From assembly GCF_000518605.1 (NCBI RefSeq), contig NZ_JADX01000005.1, positions 372,001 to 436,000 of the forward strand: a DNA stretch of 64,000 bases. The letters are read 5' to 3'. A program made the position numbers and the translations under genes. This stretch comes from Shewanella fidelis ATCC BAA-318 (GTDB lineage: Bacteria > Pseudomonadota > Gammaproteobacteria > Enterobacterales > Shewanellaceae). This document shows, one piece after another, positions 27,518 to 36,673 of the stretch. The notes below the pieces were generated by a model that ran no database searches, had not been told where the DNA came from, and was given only the letters and a program-made list of their open reading frames with translations. Within the stretch, counting starts at the first letter, position 1; each line of letters opens with the position of its first letter.

Positions 27518-30500
27518 ATGAAACAGCAATTTACTTTGAGTAAAAGCGCCTTATGCATAGGTCTAGCTTTAGGTTCAACATCAGCTATGGCTGCAAATAG
27601 TTGGCTTTCACGCGTTAATACAGAATCTGTGGATTACGTTAAGAAGATAGTGCCAGCGGCGCAGTTACAAACAACTCAAGCCAGCACGAATGATTCAACA
27701 AAAGCTGTCTTTGATATCACTATTTCTCTGCATAATAACCCAGAAGGGGCTGAGCAGCAGAAGTATGAAGAAATCTTAGGTCATTTTGCTGATGGTATTT
27801 GTGAGCAATCAAATGGTGAACATAAGCTAGGTAAGGTCAGCATATTTAGACAGAATAAGCATCGTTCAAAGTCAGATATTATCTGGGGGGAAAGGGAATG
27901 GCCTCGCGCTAACGCTTCCGGTTTTGGTGCTAATGGTATGCATATTTGGTTTGGCGATGTGTTCCCTAATGGCGCTGGCCCTGGAAATGATCATGACATG
28001 CTGCAAGATCCTATTGGTGCCGGTTATACCTTAGCACATGAGTGGGGGCACTATGCTTATGGTGTGTTTGATGAATATAAGGGCAACTCAGCCTCTGGTG
28101 GAACCAGTAGCCCTGTAAGTACAGATGTTGCCACTGATTCTATCATGAGCAATCAATGGCAAGCTAAAAATGGCGATATGAAATGGCTTAACCATTCAAC
28201 GTCGAACAATATTGGTGATGTAGCACGAACAGCGCAAGGGCGAGTGTACGGTAAAAGCGCCTGGGAAGTGATGTTACAAGACACCAGCAATGACCCTAAA
28301 TCAGGTCGTAAAACTGCTCAGCCTAATCGAACTCGATTCACGACGTTAGCTGCTAATGCTCCAGACGCTGCAACGCCTGTTAAAGAGGAGTTACCAAACT
28401 TGCAGGCGACCTGTCGTGATCAGCTCGATTATGTTTGGGTTGAGGGTGACATTGATATGCAGGTTGTTATCGATCGTTCAGGTAGTATGGGTGGTTCACC
28501 AATAACTAATGCTAAGCAAGCCGCTAGAACCCTTGTTGATGCAGTGGCAGAAGGAACAACTGCAATCGGTTTAGTATCGTTTTCTAATGTAGCAACGCAA
28601 GATTTTGCTATTCAAAAAATCCCTGATGCTGACACAAGCGTAAAGCCAGCCATAAAAAATAGCATTGATGCCATTCGCGCTAATGGTTTGACAGCGCTTT
28701 ATGACGGCAGTCAGTTGGCGCTTGATAACCTTGAAACTTACCAAACTAACTCAGCTAGCGGCGCTCCAGGCGTTGTATTTGTATTAGCGGATGGTGATGA
28801 CAATAGCTCAAGTAATACAGAATCCAGCGTTATTGCTGCTTATCAAAATGCTAATGTGCCAATTTTTAGCTTTGGTTATGGCTCAGCTTCGCCAACGGGG
28901 CCATTACTCACTTTAGCGAACTCGACAGGTGGTAAATATTTCTCGTCACCAACCACGTTAGCAGAAATTACAGATGCGTTTTTGCAGGCTAATGCGATAG
29001 CGACCGATAACCAAAATATCATCTCGTCATCTCAGGCAATTACCAGTGGCAGCACTGTAGTAGAAAGCATTGCTATTGACTCAGGTTTAGACAATATCAG
29101 TATTTTTGTAAACCATAATGGCAATACTAATGACTTAACTTTTAATCTAAAAGATCCCCAAGGTGGAGTGGTTACTGGGGTGACCTTTGATTGTAATCAA
29201 GTGGGCTACACCCAGTCTTGTAATGTCAATGTACCGAACAGCGTGATCACCACCGCAGGATATGGCGAGTGGCAACTAGAGATGGTTAATAGCACAGGCG
29301 CTTACAATGTTGATGCAAGCGTGAACGTTATTGCTGAACCTAGCTTAGAGGGGAGTTATACGGTTTCGGTTGAAGGATTTGCTGGTAATGCCGTAGCGTA
29401 TCCAAGCCCAATGATTTTAACGACAGCGTTGACCAAAGATAAGTTGATTACTGGGGCTAACGTCGTTGCGACGATTACTTCGCCTAATTATCAGCAGTCT
29501 GATTTACCAATGTTAGACGATGGTCTTAATGGCGATGCGGTGGCCGGAGATGGCATCTACTCAGCGATTGCACCTTATGCGGCAAACGGTATTTATCAAG
29601 TTGAAGTGAAGGTTGATAACGCAAGTAACACAGCTCAATATACCAGTACCGGTCTACTCACACCTGCGATCGATGGTTCAGAGCCTGTTGAAGAGGCCTT
29701 ACCGACAATTGATGAAAACTTTGTCCGTATTGCTAAGACTTCACTAGTGGTAACGGATGTACCTAACTCTGATAATAACGACACCTTCCAAGATGCTGTT
29801 GATTTAGCCGCTGACAATTTAGGTATTGATGGCGCTATCGATAATGCTGCCGATATTGATATGTATCAGGTTATTAATGTTGATACTACGCAAGATTTAG
29901 TCGTTCGTGTTTCTGACTTAAGTCTAGATATGTTGCCACAATTGACTATCTATAAAGCGGATGAAACGACCAAAATAGTTGAAAACATTACTGTAGCAAC
30001 AGACCCGTCAGCTACTGACTATTTATTCTATAAGATCGCGGCTGCAGATCTAGACTCTAGTATTTTTGTTGAAGTGAAGCACGAAGATGCGGCTGCAACG
30101 TTTGGTGGCTACCGTATTAGTGCGGGTGAGCCATTGAATACTGACGTACCACCTAACAATGCACCGGTAGTTAATACCGATGCCGCTTCAGTTTGGGTTG
30201 GACAAACCGTTAATATTTCTCCGTTGCTTAATGATACGGATGCAGATGGTGACAGCTTAGTTATCGAAAGCATTGATACTTCAGGGTTAAGAGGCTCGGT
30301 GAGCCAAAATGGTGATACGCTAACCTATGATCCGGGTACTGCATTTAATAATGAAGCTGAAGGTTCAAGTATTGTTGATAGTTTCACTTACTTAGTGACA
30401 GATAACAAAGGCGCTTTTGTTGCTGGGCAAATAGATATTACGGTTAAGGTCAATACGACTCCAACGGCTAATGCCGATACGGTATCTGTTGCAGAAGATC

Positions 30501-31168
30501 AAACCGTAACATTCACACCACTGAGTAACGACAGTGATGCTGATGGTCATAGCCTGAGCATTAGCGGCTTCCAGCAATCATTAAAAGGGACATTGACCGA
30601 CAATGGTGATGGCAGTTTCAGTTATGATCCAAATGGTCAATTTGCAGAGTTAACTCGAGATGAAACAGAAACAGAATCATTTACTTATTCGATTGTTGAT
30701 GAGTTAGGTGCTGTTAGCAGTGCAGATGTGACCATTACGGTAGTGGGAACCAATACCGCTCCAGAAGCTCAGGCTGACACAGCTGAGACCGATAAATCAA
30801 CAGATGTATCTATTGATGTAATTGGTAACGATACTGATATTGATGGCGACCAATTAACTGTTACAGCGATTGATAGCGGTTCAATTAAAGGAAGTGTAGT
30901 CAATAATAGCGATGGCACAGTGACATATAGCCCTAACGGTCAATTTAATGATTTGTATGACGGCCAAACAGCAACAGAAACATTTAGCTATACGGTTTCT
31001 GATGGTGATGAGGAGGTTAGTGCGCAAGTTACTGTCACCATTAACGGTGAAGGTAGTGCGCCTCAACCACCTGTTGAGCCGGAGTCTGGTGGCTCATCAG
31101 GCGGTAGCATGTCATGGTTGGCTTTAGTGTTAGCACCGTTTGCTTTCTTTAGACGTCGTAACAAGTAA
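27518..31168 (+). CDS. CLCA-like metalloprotease / VWA surface protein with GlyGly-CTERM anchor
   Basis: ATG at 27518 follows AAAGGA; the protein has 1216 residues. After a signal peptide, residues 174-187 read HEWGHYAYGVFDEY, the extended HExxHxxxGxxDE zinc motif of eukaryotic CLCA proteins. A VWA domain follows with MIDAS residues in DRSGS (D319, S321, S323), T392 and D425. After a beta-rich middle region come three cadherin-like Ig repeats, each with an NDTDADGD-type calcium motif (about residues 870-1180). The end is GGSSGGS, a hydrophobic stretch and RRRNK, a GlyGly-CTERM signal processed by rhombosortase. It is probably displayed or released at the cell surface. Confidence 0.88.
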   Translation: MKQQFTLSKSALCIGLALGSTSAMAANSWLSRVNTESVDYVKKIVPAAQLQTTQASTNDSTKAVFDITISLHNNPEGAEQQKYEEILGHFADGICEQSNGEHKLGKVSIFRQNKHRSKSDIIWGEREWPRANASGFGANGMHIWFGDVFPNGAGPGNDHDMLQDPIGAGYTLAHEWGHYAYGVFDEYKGNSASGGTSSPVSTDVATDSIMSNQWQAKNGDMKWLNHSTSNNIGDVARTAQGRVYGKSAWEVMLQDTSNDPKSGRKTAQPNRTRFTTLAANAPDAATPVKEELPNLQATCRDQLDYVWVEGDIDMQVVIDRSGSMGGSPITNAKQAARTLVDAVAEGTTAIGLVSFSNVATQDFAIQKIPDADTSVKPAIKNSIDAIRANGLTALYDGSQLALDNLETYQTNSASGAPGVVFVLADGDDNSSSNTESSVIAAYQNANVPIFSFGYGSASPTGPLLTLANSTGGKYFSSPTTLAEITDAFLQANAIATDNQNIISSSQAITSGSTVVESIAIDSGLDNISIFVNHNGNTNDLTFNLKDPQGGVVTGVTFDCNQVGYTQSCNVNVPNSVITTAGYGEWQLEMVNSTGAYNVDASVNVIAEPSLEGSYTVSVEGFAGNAVAYPSPMILTTALTKDKLITGANVVATITSPNYQQSDLPMLDDGLNGDAVAGDGIYSAIAPYAANGIYQVEVKVDNASNTAQYTSTGLLTPAIDGSEPVEEALPTIDENFVRIAKTSLVVTDVPNSDNNDTFQDAVDLAADNLGIDGAIDNAADIDMYQVINVDTTQDLVVRVSDLSLDMLPQLTIYKADETTKIVENITVATDPSATDYLFYKIAAADLDSSIFVEVKHEDAAATFGGYRISAGEPLNTDVPPNNAPVVNTDAASVWVGQTVNISPLLNDTDADGDSLVIESIDTSGLRGSVSQNGDTLTYDPGTAFNNEAEGSSIVDSFTYLVTDNKGAFVAGQIDITVKVNTTPTANADTVSVAEDQTVTFTPLSNDSDADGHSLSISGFQQSLKGTLTDNGDGSFSYDPNGQFAELTRDETETESFTYSIVDELGAVSSADVTITVVGTNTAPEAQADTAETDKSTDVSIDVIGNDTDIDGDQLTVTAIDSGSIKGSVVNNSDGTVTYSPNGQFNDLYDGQTATETFSYTVSDGDEEVSAQVTVTINGEGSAPQPPVEPESGGSSGGSMSWLALVLAPFAFFRRRNK

Positions 31169-31196
31169 TCGATAGCGATAGTGGATTACCTCTCTT

Positions 31197-31225
31197 AAAG
31201 CCAGAGCAAATAGCTCTGGCTTTTT
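31197..31225 (+). terminator. Intrinsic terminator after CLCA-like gene
   Basis: AAAGCCAGAGC-AAATA-GCTCTGGCTTTTT. Confidence 0.88.
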
Positions 31226-31384
31226 ATTTTCCTACAGAGACATTTTTTGCTTATAGTTGCAGCTATAACAGTAGCGTGATGAATTATTTAAGCGTAGTCG
31301 CATTCATTGTCGCTAATTTGCCGTAAAATTAGTGTTTTATTCCCTACATAGAACAACCAACTAACGGTATAAAAGGTCGTTGCA

Positions 31385-31870
31385 ATGCAAACTGCTGAAT
31401 ATTTTATTGAACATCTTGAGTTAGAGCAGCATGTTGAAGGTGGTTATTTCCGCTCTTCTTATCGTTCAGAGCAAAACTTTGACGACACTCGTGCACTTTG
31501 GACCAGCATTTATTTCTTATTACGTACTGGTGAGGTGTCGAACTTTCATCGTTTAACTGCAGATGAAATGTGGTATTTCCATGCTGGTGAGTCATTAACG
31601 ATTTATATGATTGATGAGCACGGCGTGTTGACGACAGCTCAGCTAGGGCTGGACTTAGCTGCGGGTGAACGTCCGCAGTTTTTAGTGCCAAAGGGCTGTA
31701 TTTTTGGTTCCACAATGAATAAGCCAGGTTTTTCATTAGTCGGTTGCATGGTGTCTCCTGGTTTTACTTTTGATGACTTTGAGTTGTTTAGCCAAGAAAC
31801 ATTACTTAAACAATATCCGCAGCATGAAGAGGTAATTAAACGTTTAAGCCGTTGTGGCATTGGTAGTTAA
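31385..31870 (+). CDS. Cupin_5 (DUF985) protein
   Basis: The 161-residue protein has the cupin_5 pattern: LEQHVEGGYFRSSYRS, the tightly conserved TSIYFLLRTGEVSNFHRLTADEMWYFHAGESL with likely metal ligand histidines and glutamate, and LVGCMVSPGFTFDDFELF at the end. Family members are RmlC-like cupins of poorly known substrate. It is transcribed alone and shares a bidirectional terminator with the following GNAT gene. Confidence 0.88.
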   Translation: MQTAEYFIEHLELEQHVEGGYFRSSYRSEQNFDDTRALWTSIYFLLRTGEVSNFHRLTADEMWYFHAGESLTIYMIDEHGVLTTAQLGLDLAAGERPQFLVPKGCIFGSTMNKPGFSLVGCMVSPGFTFDDFELFSQETLLKQYPQHEEVIKRLSRCGIGS

Positions 31871-31880
31871 GCTTAAATGT

Positions 31881-31907
31881 AAAAAAGCCTGCGTCTGCAG
31901 GCTTTTT
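31881..31907. terminator. Bidirectional terminator between cupin and GNAT genes
   Basis: AAAAAAGCCTGC-GTCT-GCAGGCTTTTT works in both orientations for the converging genes. Confidence 0.9.
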
Positions 31908-31934
31908 ACGTTAGTGAATTGGAGCGTTTTAGGC

Positions 31935-32441
31935 TTATCCATAAAAGGCTGGGTGATAAGTCACTTGGCCGTTGTCTGAGTTGTCATTAAGCCTTTTCAC
32001 TAAAAAGTACTCCGGTGGCACATCTGCTAAGGTTAGCTTGGAGTCAGCTTTAAAACCGAAACGGCCATAATATTGCGGTTCGCCCAACAACACGACACCG
32101 TTAGCACCTTGCTGCTGCATTATTGCCATAGCCTGATTGATCAGGGCTTTACCTATACCTTCATTTTGACGATTAGGCTGTACCGAAACAGGTCCTAGAC
32201 CAAACCAGTTGCATGGTTCGCCATTTATCATCACTGCAGAGAAGGCGATGTGACCTATAATACCGCTCTCATCTTCAGCGACTAATGACAAGCTCAGCGC
32301 ATGTTGGTTACGTAAGCGCTCAACAATTAAGTGCTCAGTAGGCTTGGCGCCTGGCTCATGATGCGGATGATTTTCAAAAGCTTGGTAAGTCAGCGCCGCG
32401 ATTTCACCAACATCGTTATCTGTTTCTGTTCTAATCTTCAT
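31935..32441 (-). CDS. GNAT family N-acetyltransferase
   Basis: At 168 residues it has a full GNAT fold: IRTETDNDVGEIAALTYQAF start, VAEDESGIIGHIAFS, the acetyl-CoA loop GPVSVQPNRQNEGIGKALI, and GEPQYYGRFGF near the end, as in the YhbS group. It transfers an acetyl group to an unknown amine. The start ATG has no strong Shine-Dalgarno sequence. Confidence 0.88.
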   Translation of the reverse strand: MKIRTETDNDVGEIAALTYQAFENHPHHEPGAKPTEHLIVERLRNQHALSLSLVAEDESGIIGHIAFSAVMINGEPCNWFGLGPVSVQPNRQNEGIGKALINQAMAIMQQQGANGVVLLGEPQYYGRFGFKADSKLTLADVPPEYFLVKRLNDNSDNGQVTYHPAFYG

Positions 32442-32776
32442 CTTGTGTTTAGCTCTGTTTTATTTATCTTGGCATGTAGTGGCTCAAGATTAAGCCAAGC
32501 CTGCAAACTAGACTCGCTGCGGAAATATTTGTGTGGCAAGCACTTTACCACAGCCCTTTCTCTATCGATAACCATTTGCTTGGTGTTGACCACCGATACG
32601 CTCAAGCTTATTGCTAATAGAACGACTTAATTCTACTTTTGCAGCTAACTTGAAGAGCTTATACATCTCACATATGGCTATTTGATTCTGAAATTATAAA
32701 GGGTAAAGCTTTAGCCAGGCCCATAGCTAAGTGGGCAATATGTTCATATTATTCTGAACATATTGTTTGAGCAGAT
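32442..32776. other. Intergenic region without recognised gene
   Basis: About 335 bases between the GNAT start and the terminator of the coiled-coil gene. Short frames are present but none has a ribosome site or protein-like composition. I see only A/T-rich sequence and the likely GNAT promoter. Confidence 0.5.
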
Positions 32777-32810
32777 TAAAAAGGCACAAGTTAATTTTAG
32801 CTTGTGCCTT
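32777..32810 (-). terminator. Intrinsic terminator after the coiled-coil gene
   Basis: On the minus strand AAGGCACAAGC and GCTTGTGCCTT-type arms form a stem followed by TTTTT. Confidence 0.85.
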
Positions 32811-32836
32811 CATGGTAAGCAGATTTGCTATTAAGG

Positions 32837-33898
32837 TTACCTATTCAGATAGATAGCAATACCAGCAGTTATCATGGCGATTAAGGGCAACAAACTGCGC
32901 TTTAGGCGCTCGCTGGTAGATTGTTGCATTGCTGCATAATCAATATGTTGCTGTTGTGTTTGCTCGAGCTGCTCAGTGGCTTGTTGTAGCTTGGAGGTTA
33001 GCTGTTCAACTAGTTGCTGGTTAGTCGATAACTGCTCTGACAATGTTGATGTAGATTGTTGTAGAGCCATTATTGTTTCGGCTTGTGTTGCTAGCTGCAA
33101 GCGAGTTTGCTCATATTGCTGGCTAAGTTGTGCTTTTTGATGAGTAAGGGTTTCTAATAGATGGTCTTGAGCGATATCTTTACGGCTTTTAGCTTCATTA
33201 TCATCTTTAAGTAATTGAGCCAATTTAGTCAGTTGGCTGATACTTTCATCTTGAGATAGATCTTTCTTACGTTTGGCTTCGCTTTTTTGTTGTAGCTCAT
33301 CGATCAATTGCTGACGAATATCACCACTTTCAATAATCTGTTGCGAAGTTTTATCTAGATGAGCGATTTTAGCACTTTGCTCTGAATCGATAATGTCTTT
33401 AATTTCAACAAAATCATCAAGCTGCATTAGCTTGCGTTCATGGTTTTCAATTTGTTGAGACTGCGCAAGCTGATAACTGACTTGTTGCTCAATTTTGTTG
33501 ACGATTGCTAATGCTGCTTGTTTTTGGTTGCTATCAAGTGTCAGATCGTCTTTGCTCAGTTTTACAATCTTTTCAACTAAAGCTTGATGGAACTCTTTTA
33601 AGAATCCATTTTTAATATTTTGCACCTTAAGCACTATGGTTAAGATATTCTGCGTGACTTCTAAACTGGCGCCTAGGTTCTCAACCATGGCAGCGAGATC
33701 TTTATCATTACGGCCTGAAATGCTACCAAAGGCATTACTCCAAAAACCTTTTTCGCTTATTTGGTTGGCAAGTGATTGCACATCTTTAGTGGTTTTTAAA
33801 GCTTCGGTAAGTTGAGTGAGATTTTTTTCAAAATCTTGAAAAAACACCTGATACTCTTGTCTTTCAATAAGCTCTTGTTTGGCTTTTACTAATGTCAC
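32837..33898 (-). CDS. Coiled-coil, tail-anchored protein of a two-gene module
   Basis: It starts at GTG 33898 with AGGAG seven bases upstream, overlapping the stop of the GIY-YIG gene (GTGA). The 353-residue protein is mostly charged and Gln/Lys/Glu-rich with heptad repeats (about residues 150-330) typical of long coiled coils, and ends with a hydrophobic helix (about 336-350) followed by LNR. This suggests a membrane-tethered coiled-coil protein with most of its mass in the cytoplasm. No family is recognised. Co-translation with the partner implies a joint complex. Confidence 0.75.
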   Translation of the reverse strand: MTLVKAKQELIERQEYQVFFQDFEKNLTQLTEALKTTKDVQSLANQISEKGFWSNAFGSISGRNDKDLAAMVENLGASLEVTQNILTIVLKVQNIKNGFLKEFHQALVEKIVKLSKDDLTLDSNQKQAALAIVNKIEQQVSYQLAQSQQIENHERKLMQLDDFVEIKDIIDSEQSAKIAHLDKTSQQIIESGDIRQQLIDELQQKSEAKRKKDLSQDESISQLTKLAQLLKDDNEAKSRKDIAQDHLLETLTHQKAQLSQQYEQTRLQLATQAETIMALQQSTSTLSEQLSTNQQLVEQLTSKLQQATEQLEQTQQQHIDYAAMQQSTSERLKRSLLPLIAMITAGIAIYLNR

Positions 33899-35376
33899 GC
33901 TTTTACTCCTAAAGATAGGCGGTTCAATCTGTCTTCAATGCTGAACGTTTCAATGGTTTTATGTTGAGTTAATTGCTGGGTCTGGCAGTCTAAGTCAGTC
34001 ACTAACGCCTTAGTTGAACGCATATAATCTTCTAGGCCATTTATCATGATGAGTTCTTTTTCGGCATTAATGATCAATTGCTCACAAGCATTTCTTTGCT
34101 GCTCAAGAGATTGCAGTTGCATAGGGTTGTAGTTAACTATCTTTTCGACAATTTGTGGTACAAAACCTGATAAGTAATGACTTGATACACCAAAGCCAAT
34201 TGCAGATATCGTTGCAGCTATATAAGGCGAGTAAGGCGCCATTGGCGGTATTAAGGCGGTTAAATGAGCCTCTATGATTGGGTCAAGCGCGTCCCAAATA
34301 ACGAGGCAGCCGCTGGTGATTATTGTTTCAGATATTTTTTCGATAAGCTCAGCTTTGCTTAAGGCTTGCTTACCTTTATATAGTTGCCATGCAGCGTAAC
34401 CTAGATCGTAAATATTACGCGCTAATTGGTAGATCTTACGGATTGCACTTGAAAATGCATTAACAATAAACTCAAAGATCCCCTTAAGCAGTGAGCCTGG
34501 ATTTTTTATAATATGGCTAATTGCAGACCAGATTTTGTTAAAAAGGCGTTTTATTCGCTGTTTAAGTTTGGATGTCCCACCGCAAACAATATCAACTAGC
34601 TCATCTTTAAGTGCTTTTATGCAAGTGGTGATTAAGGTTTCTAGTACACTCCAACCGGCATTTTCAATTGCGGCTTTAGTCGCGCCAGCAGCAAGGCTAG
34701 CTGTGCTGCCTGATGCGTCTTTCATTTTTTTAGCTTCAATATTAGAACGAGTACCCTGTTCATTTAATAACTCTTCGCGAGCATTAACGCTTGGTTGTGC
34801 TTGCTTGATAAGGTGAGCTTCGATTGCGGCAGCCGTTTCTTTAGACTCGCAGGAAATAAACTTGACGGTACAACCTTCTGTCAGTTGTTCTGACAGCTTA
34901 TATTGTTGGCCATTATTGAGCTTTTGACGATTTTCATTGAGGTGGCCAGCGTGCCAGCGACTGCGAATGTTAGTGCTGTCGCCTACATAAACGGCAGTAT
35001 TGTTTTTATCAAATACCACATACACACCAGGATTTCCCGGAACTTGGTGTAGGCCCTCTGCGATACCATTTTTTACGGTAAATTGACCATCATATTGCAT
35101 ACTAGCAAGCGATGAGATCCCATGGGATAAACTCTTGCTTATCATCTCTTTCCACGCTACACCTCTGTTGGCAACTTGCATGACATCCTCTGCTGAGGTG
35201 GCTGCAAGGGAGTCGGATATAGACCGTTTTAGACTGGGGTTATGGCTGCCAGCTTGAGAGTTGTTTTTATTTCTCGCGCCACCAATTAGCTTGCGAGTGA
35301 CGTTATCTATGGCTTTATCAACAATCGCGTTCGAAAGAGGTGAGAGGCTGTGGGTTACTTCGGCTGTCGTGGTCAC
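33895..35376 (-). CDS. GIY-YIG nuclease-domain protein with helical membrane-like C-terminus
   Basis: 493 residues. Residues about 113-200 hold a GIY-YIG core with all key positions: GVY (Y119), YVG (Y130), R138, E186 and N198. The following 230-410 part is helical, with amphipathic segments such as FNKIWSAISHIIKNPGSL and longer hydrophobic stretches (SGCLVIWDALDPII, PPMAPYSPYIAATISAIGFG) that could contact membrane. The last part is a helical coil. GIY-YIG enzymes cut DNA or RNA (homing, UvrC, Slx1-type). The gene overlaps the coiled-coil gene by four bases, giving a two-gene module whose function is unknown. Confidence 0.78.
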   Translation of the reverse strand: MTTTAEVTHSLSPLSNAIVDKAIDNVTRKLIGGARNKNNSQAGSHNPSLKRSISDSLAATSAEDVMQVANRGVAWKEMISKSLSHGISSLASMQYDGQFTVKNGIAEGLHQVPGNPGVYVVFDKNNTAVYVGDSTNIRSRWHAGHLNENRQKLNNGQQYKLSEQLTEGCTVKFISCESKETAAAIEAHLIKQAQPSVNAREELLNEQGTRSNIEAKKMKDASGSTASLAAGATKAAIENAGWSVLETLITTCIKALKDELVDIVCGGTSKLKQRIKRLFNKIWSAISHIIKNPGSLLKGIFEFIVNAFSSAIRKIYQLARNIYDLGYAAWQLYKGKQALSKAELIEKISETIITSGCLVIWDALDPIIEAHLTALIPPMAPYSPYIAATISAIGFGVSSHYLSGFVPQIVEKIVNYNPMQLQSLEQQRNACEQLIINAEKELIMINGLEDYMRSTKALVTDLDCQTQQLTQHKTIETFSIEDRLNRLSLGVKA

Positions 35377-35447
35377 GAATACATCCTTGTCAGTTTACTG
35401 AGCAGGTTGGTTTTATGCGTTTATGCTAATCAACAAAAAGGTTACTT

Positions 35448-35461
35448 TTCATTTAGATCAA
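35448..35461. promoter_or_regulatory. FNR/EtrA-like site upstream of GIY-YIG module
   Basis: TTCATTTAGATCAA matches TTGAT-N4-ATCAA with one mismatch. It is 72-85 bases upstream of the GIY-YIG start, a plausible operator position. Confidence 0.4.
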
Positions 35462-35502
35462 CACTGATGCGAAAATTAACATATTGTGAACAGGGGAAGT
35501 TT

Positions 35503-35519
35503 GTTGTGGATCTCACAAC
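35503..35519. promoter_or_regulatory. Inverted repeat upstream of GIY-YIG module
   Basis: GTTGTG-GATCT-CACAAC is an exact 6-bp inverted repeat with a five-base spacer, about 127 bases upstream of the GIY-YIG gene. It is not a CRP site because the half-site spacing is too short. Confidence 0.4.
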
Positions 35520-35554
35520 CGTATGAGGGCAAGCTAAGTGATTATTTTTAAAAC

Positions 35555-35580
35555 ATAACGCCAGTAAAGACTGGCGTTAT
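35555..35580 (-). terminator. Terminator-like hairpin at the end of yghU
   Basis: ATAACGCCAGT-AAAG-ACTGGCGTTAT is a perfect 11-bp stem; on the minus strand it follows yghU and is followed by GTTTTAAAAA, so it is the likely end of that transcript. Confidence 0.75.
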
Positions 35581-35598
35581 CTAATATGCGGCTTAGTT

Positions 35599-36453
35599 TT
35601 AAGGCTTTTTATTTAATACAGCATCGATATCTGCAGCACTATGGCGCTCGCTAAGCTGCTCCCACTCTTCGCCCCATACTCGATTTACGATACGACCACG
35701 CTGCACTGCTTGGCGTTGTTCGATTTGCTTAGCCCAGCGTAAAAGGTTGCTATAACTAGTGACATCTAAGAACTCTGCAGCATTGTACAAATTCCCTAGC
35801 ACTAGGCTGCCATACCAAGGCCAAATGGCGATATCGGCAATACTATATTCATCGCCAGCTATGTATTGGTTGTTGGCAAGCTGCTTATCGAGCACGTCGA
35901 GTTGGCGCTTAGCTTCCATGGTAAAGCGATTAATTGGATACTCAAATTTTTCTGGTGCGTAGGCATAGAAGTGGCCAAAGCCGCCACCAAGATAGGGTGC
36001 TGAGCCTTGTAGCCAAAATAACCAGTTCATCACTTCGGTTTTGGCGCTAATTTCTATCGGTAAAAAATGACCAAATTTTTCTGCTAGATATAACAGAATA
36101 TTGCCAGATTCAAATACACGAATTGGCTTATTTGTTGAGTTGTCTAGTAATGCGGGGATTTTTGAGTTCGGATTAATATCGACAAAACCTGAGCCAAATT
36201 GATCGCCTTCACCAATGTTGATGGTGTAGGCGTCGTATTCTGCTGCGGCACCTTTAGCGAGCAATTCTTCCAGCATTATCGTGACTTTTTGGCCGTTAGG
36301 GGTGGCTAATGAGTGAAGCTGTAATGGCTGTTTGCCTTGGGGTAATACTTGTTGATGTCTAGCGCCTGAATCTGGACGATTGATACTGGCCCATTGGCCA
36401 CCATTTTCATTGTCCATGGTCCAAACTTTTGCCGGTGTGTATTGGTTTGTCAT
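35599..36453 (-). CDS. yghU: YghU-type glutathione S-transferase / disulfide-bond oxidoreductase
   Basis: This 284-residue protein has the YghU layout: a long N-terminal extension (about 1-45), a thioredoxin-like domain (LHSLATPNGQKVTIMLEELL, then NPNSKIPALLD and FESGNILLYLAEKFG), and a GST helical domain (SIADIAIWPWYG). Family members bind two glutathiones and reduce organic disulfides or hydroperoxides. It stands alone on the minus strand. Confidence 0.93.
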   Translation of the reverse strand: MTNQYTPAKVWTMDNENGGQWASINRPDSGARHQQVLPQGKQPLQLHSLATPNGQKVTIMLEELLAKGAAAEYDAYTINIGEGDQFGSGFVDINPNSKIPALLDNSTNKPIRVFESGNILLYLAEKFGHFLPIEISAKTEVMNWLFWLQGSAPYLGGGFGHFYAYAPEKFEYPINRFTMEAKRQLDVLDKQLANNQYIAGDEYSIADIAIWPWYGSLVLGNLYNAAEFLDVTSYSNLLRWAKQIEQRQAVQRGRIVNRVWGEEWEQLSERHSAADIDAVLNKKP

Positions 36454-36505
36454 GTCATGTCCTATTGGTTTTAGCGCGTCAATCTTGGCTAGGTTTTGTT
36501 AATGA

Positions 36506-36519
36506 ATACCAATTAGTAT
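36506..36519 (-). repeat. Short near-palindromic repeat, copy 2
   Basis: ATACCAATTAGTAT is the exact reverse complement of ATACTAATTGGTAT at 929-942. Both lie outside genes, which suggests a dispersed intergenic element. Confidence 0.45.
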
Positions 36520-36613
36520 TGGGTCGAAAATCGGTTTTAAAACCCCTTACGCCTTTTTATGAATATAACGATTTAATCTGACTCAGATGGCTTAGAAATA
36601 TAAGATTAACAAT

Positions 36614-36645
36614 AAAAAATGCCAGTCAGCGATCTGACTGGCATT
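36614..36645 (-). terminator. Intrinsic terminator after M13 peptidase
   Basis: On the minus strand AATGCCAGTCAG-ATCG-CTGACTGGCATT is followed by TTTTTATT. Confidence 0.9.
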
Positions 36646-36673
36646 GTTAGCTGAACTTAACTGAGTCTCGCTA

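Noticed and set aside
35503-35519. CRP site reading of GTTGTG-GATCT-CACAAC
   Set aside because: The half-site spacing is too short for CRP; it is kept only as an inverted repeat of unknown binder.
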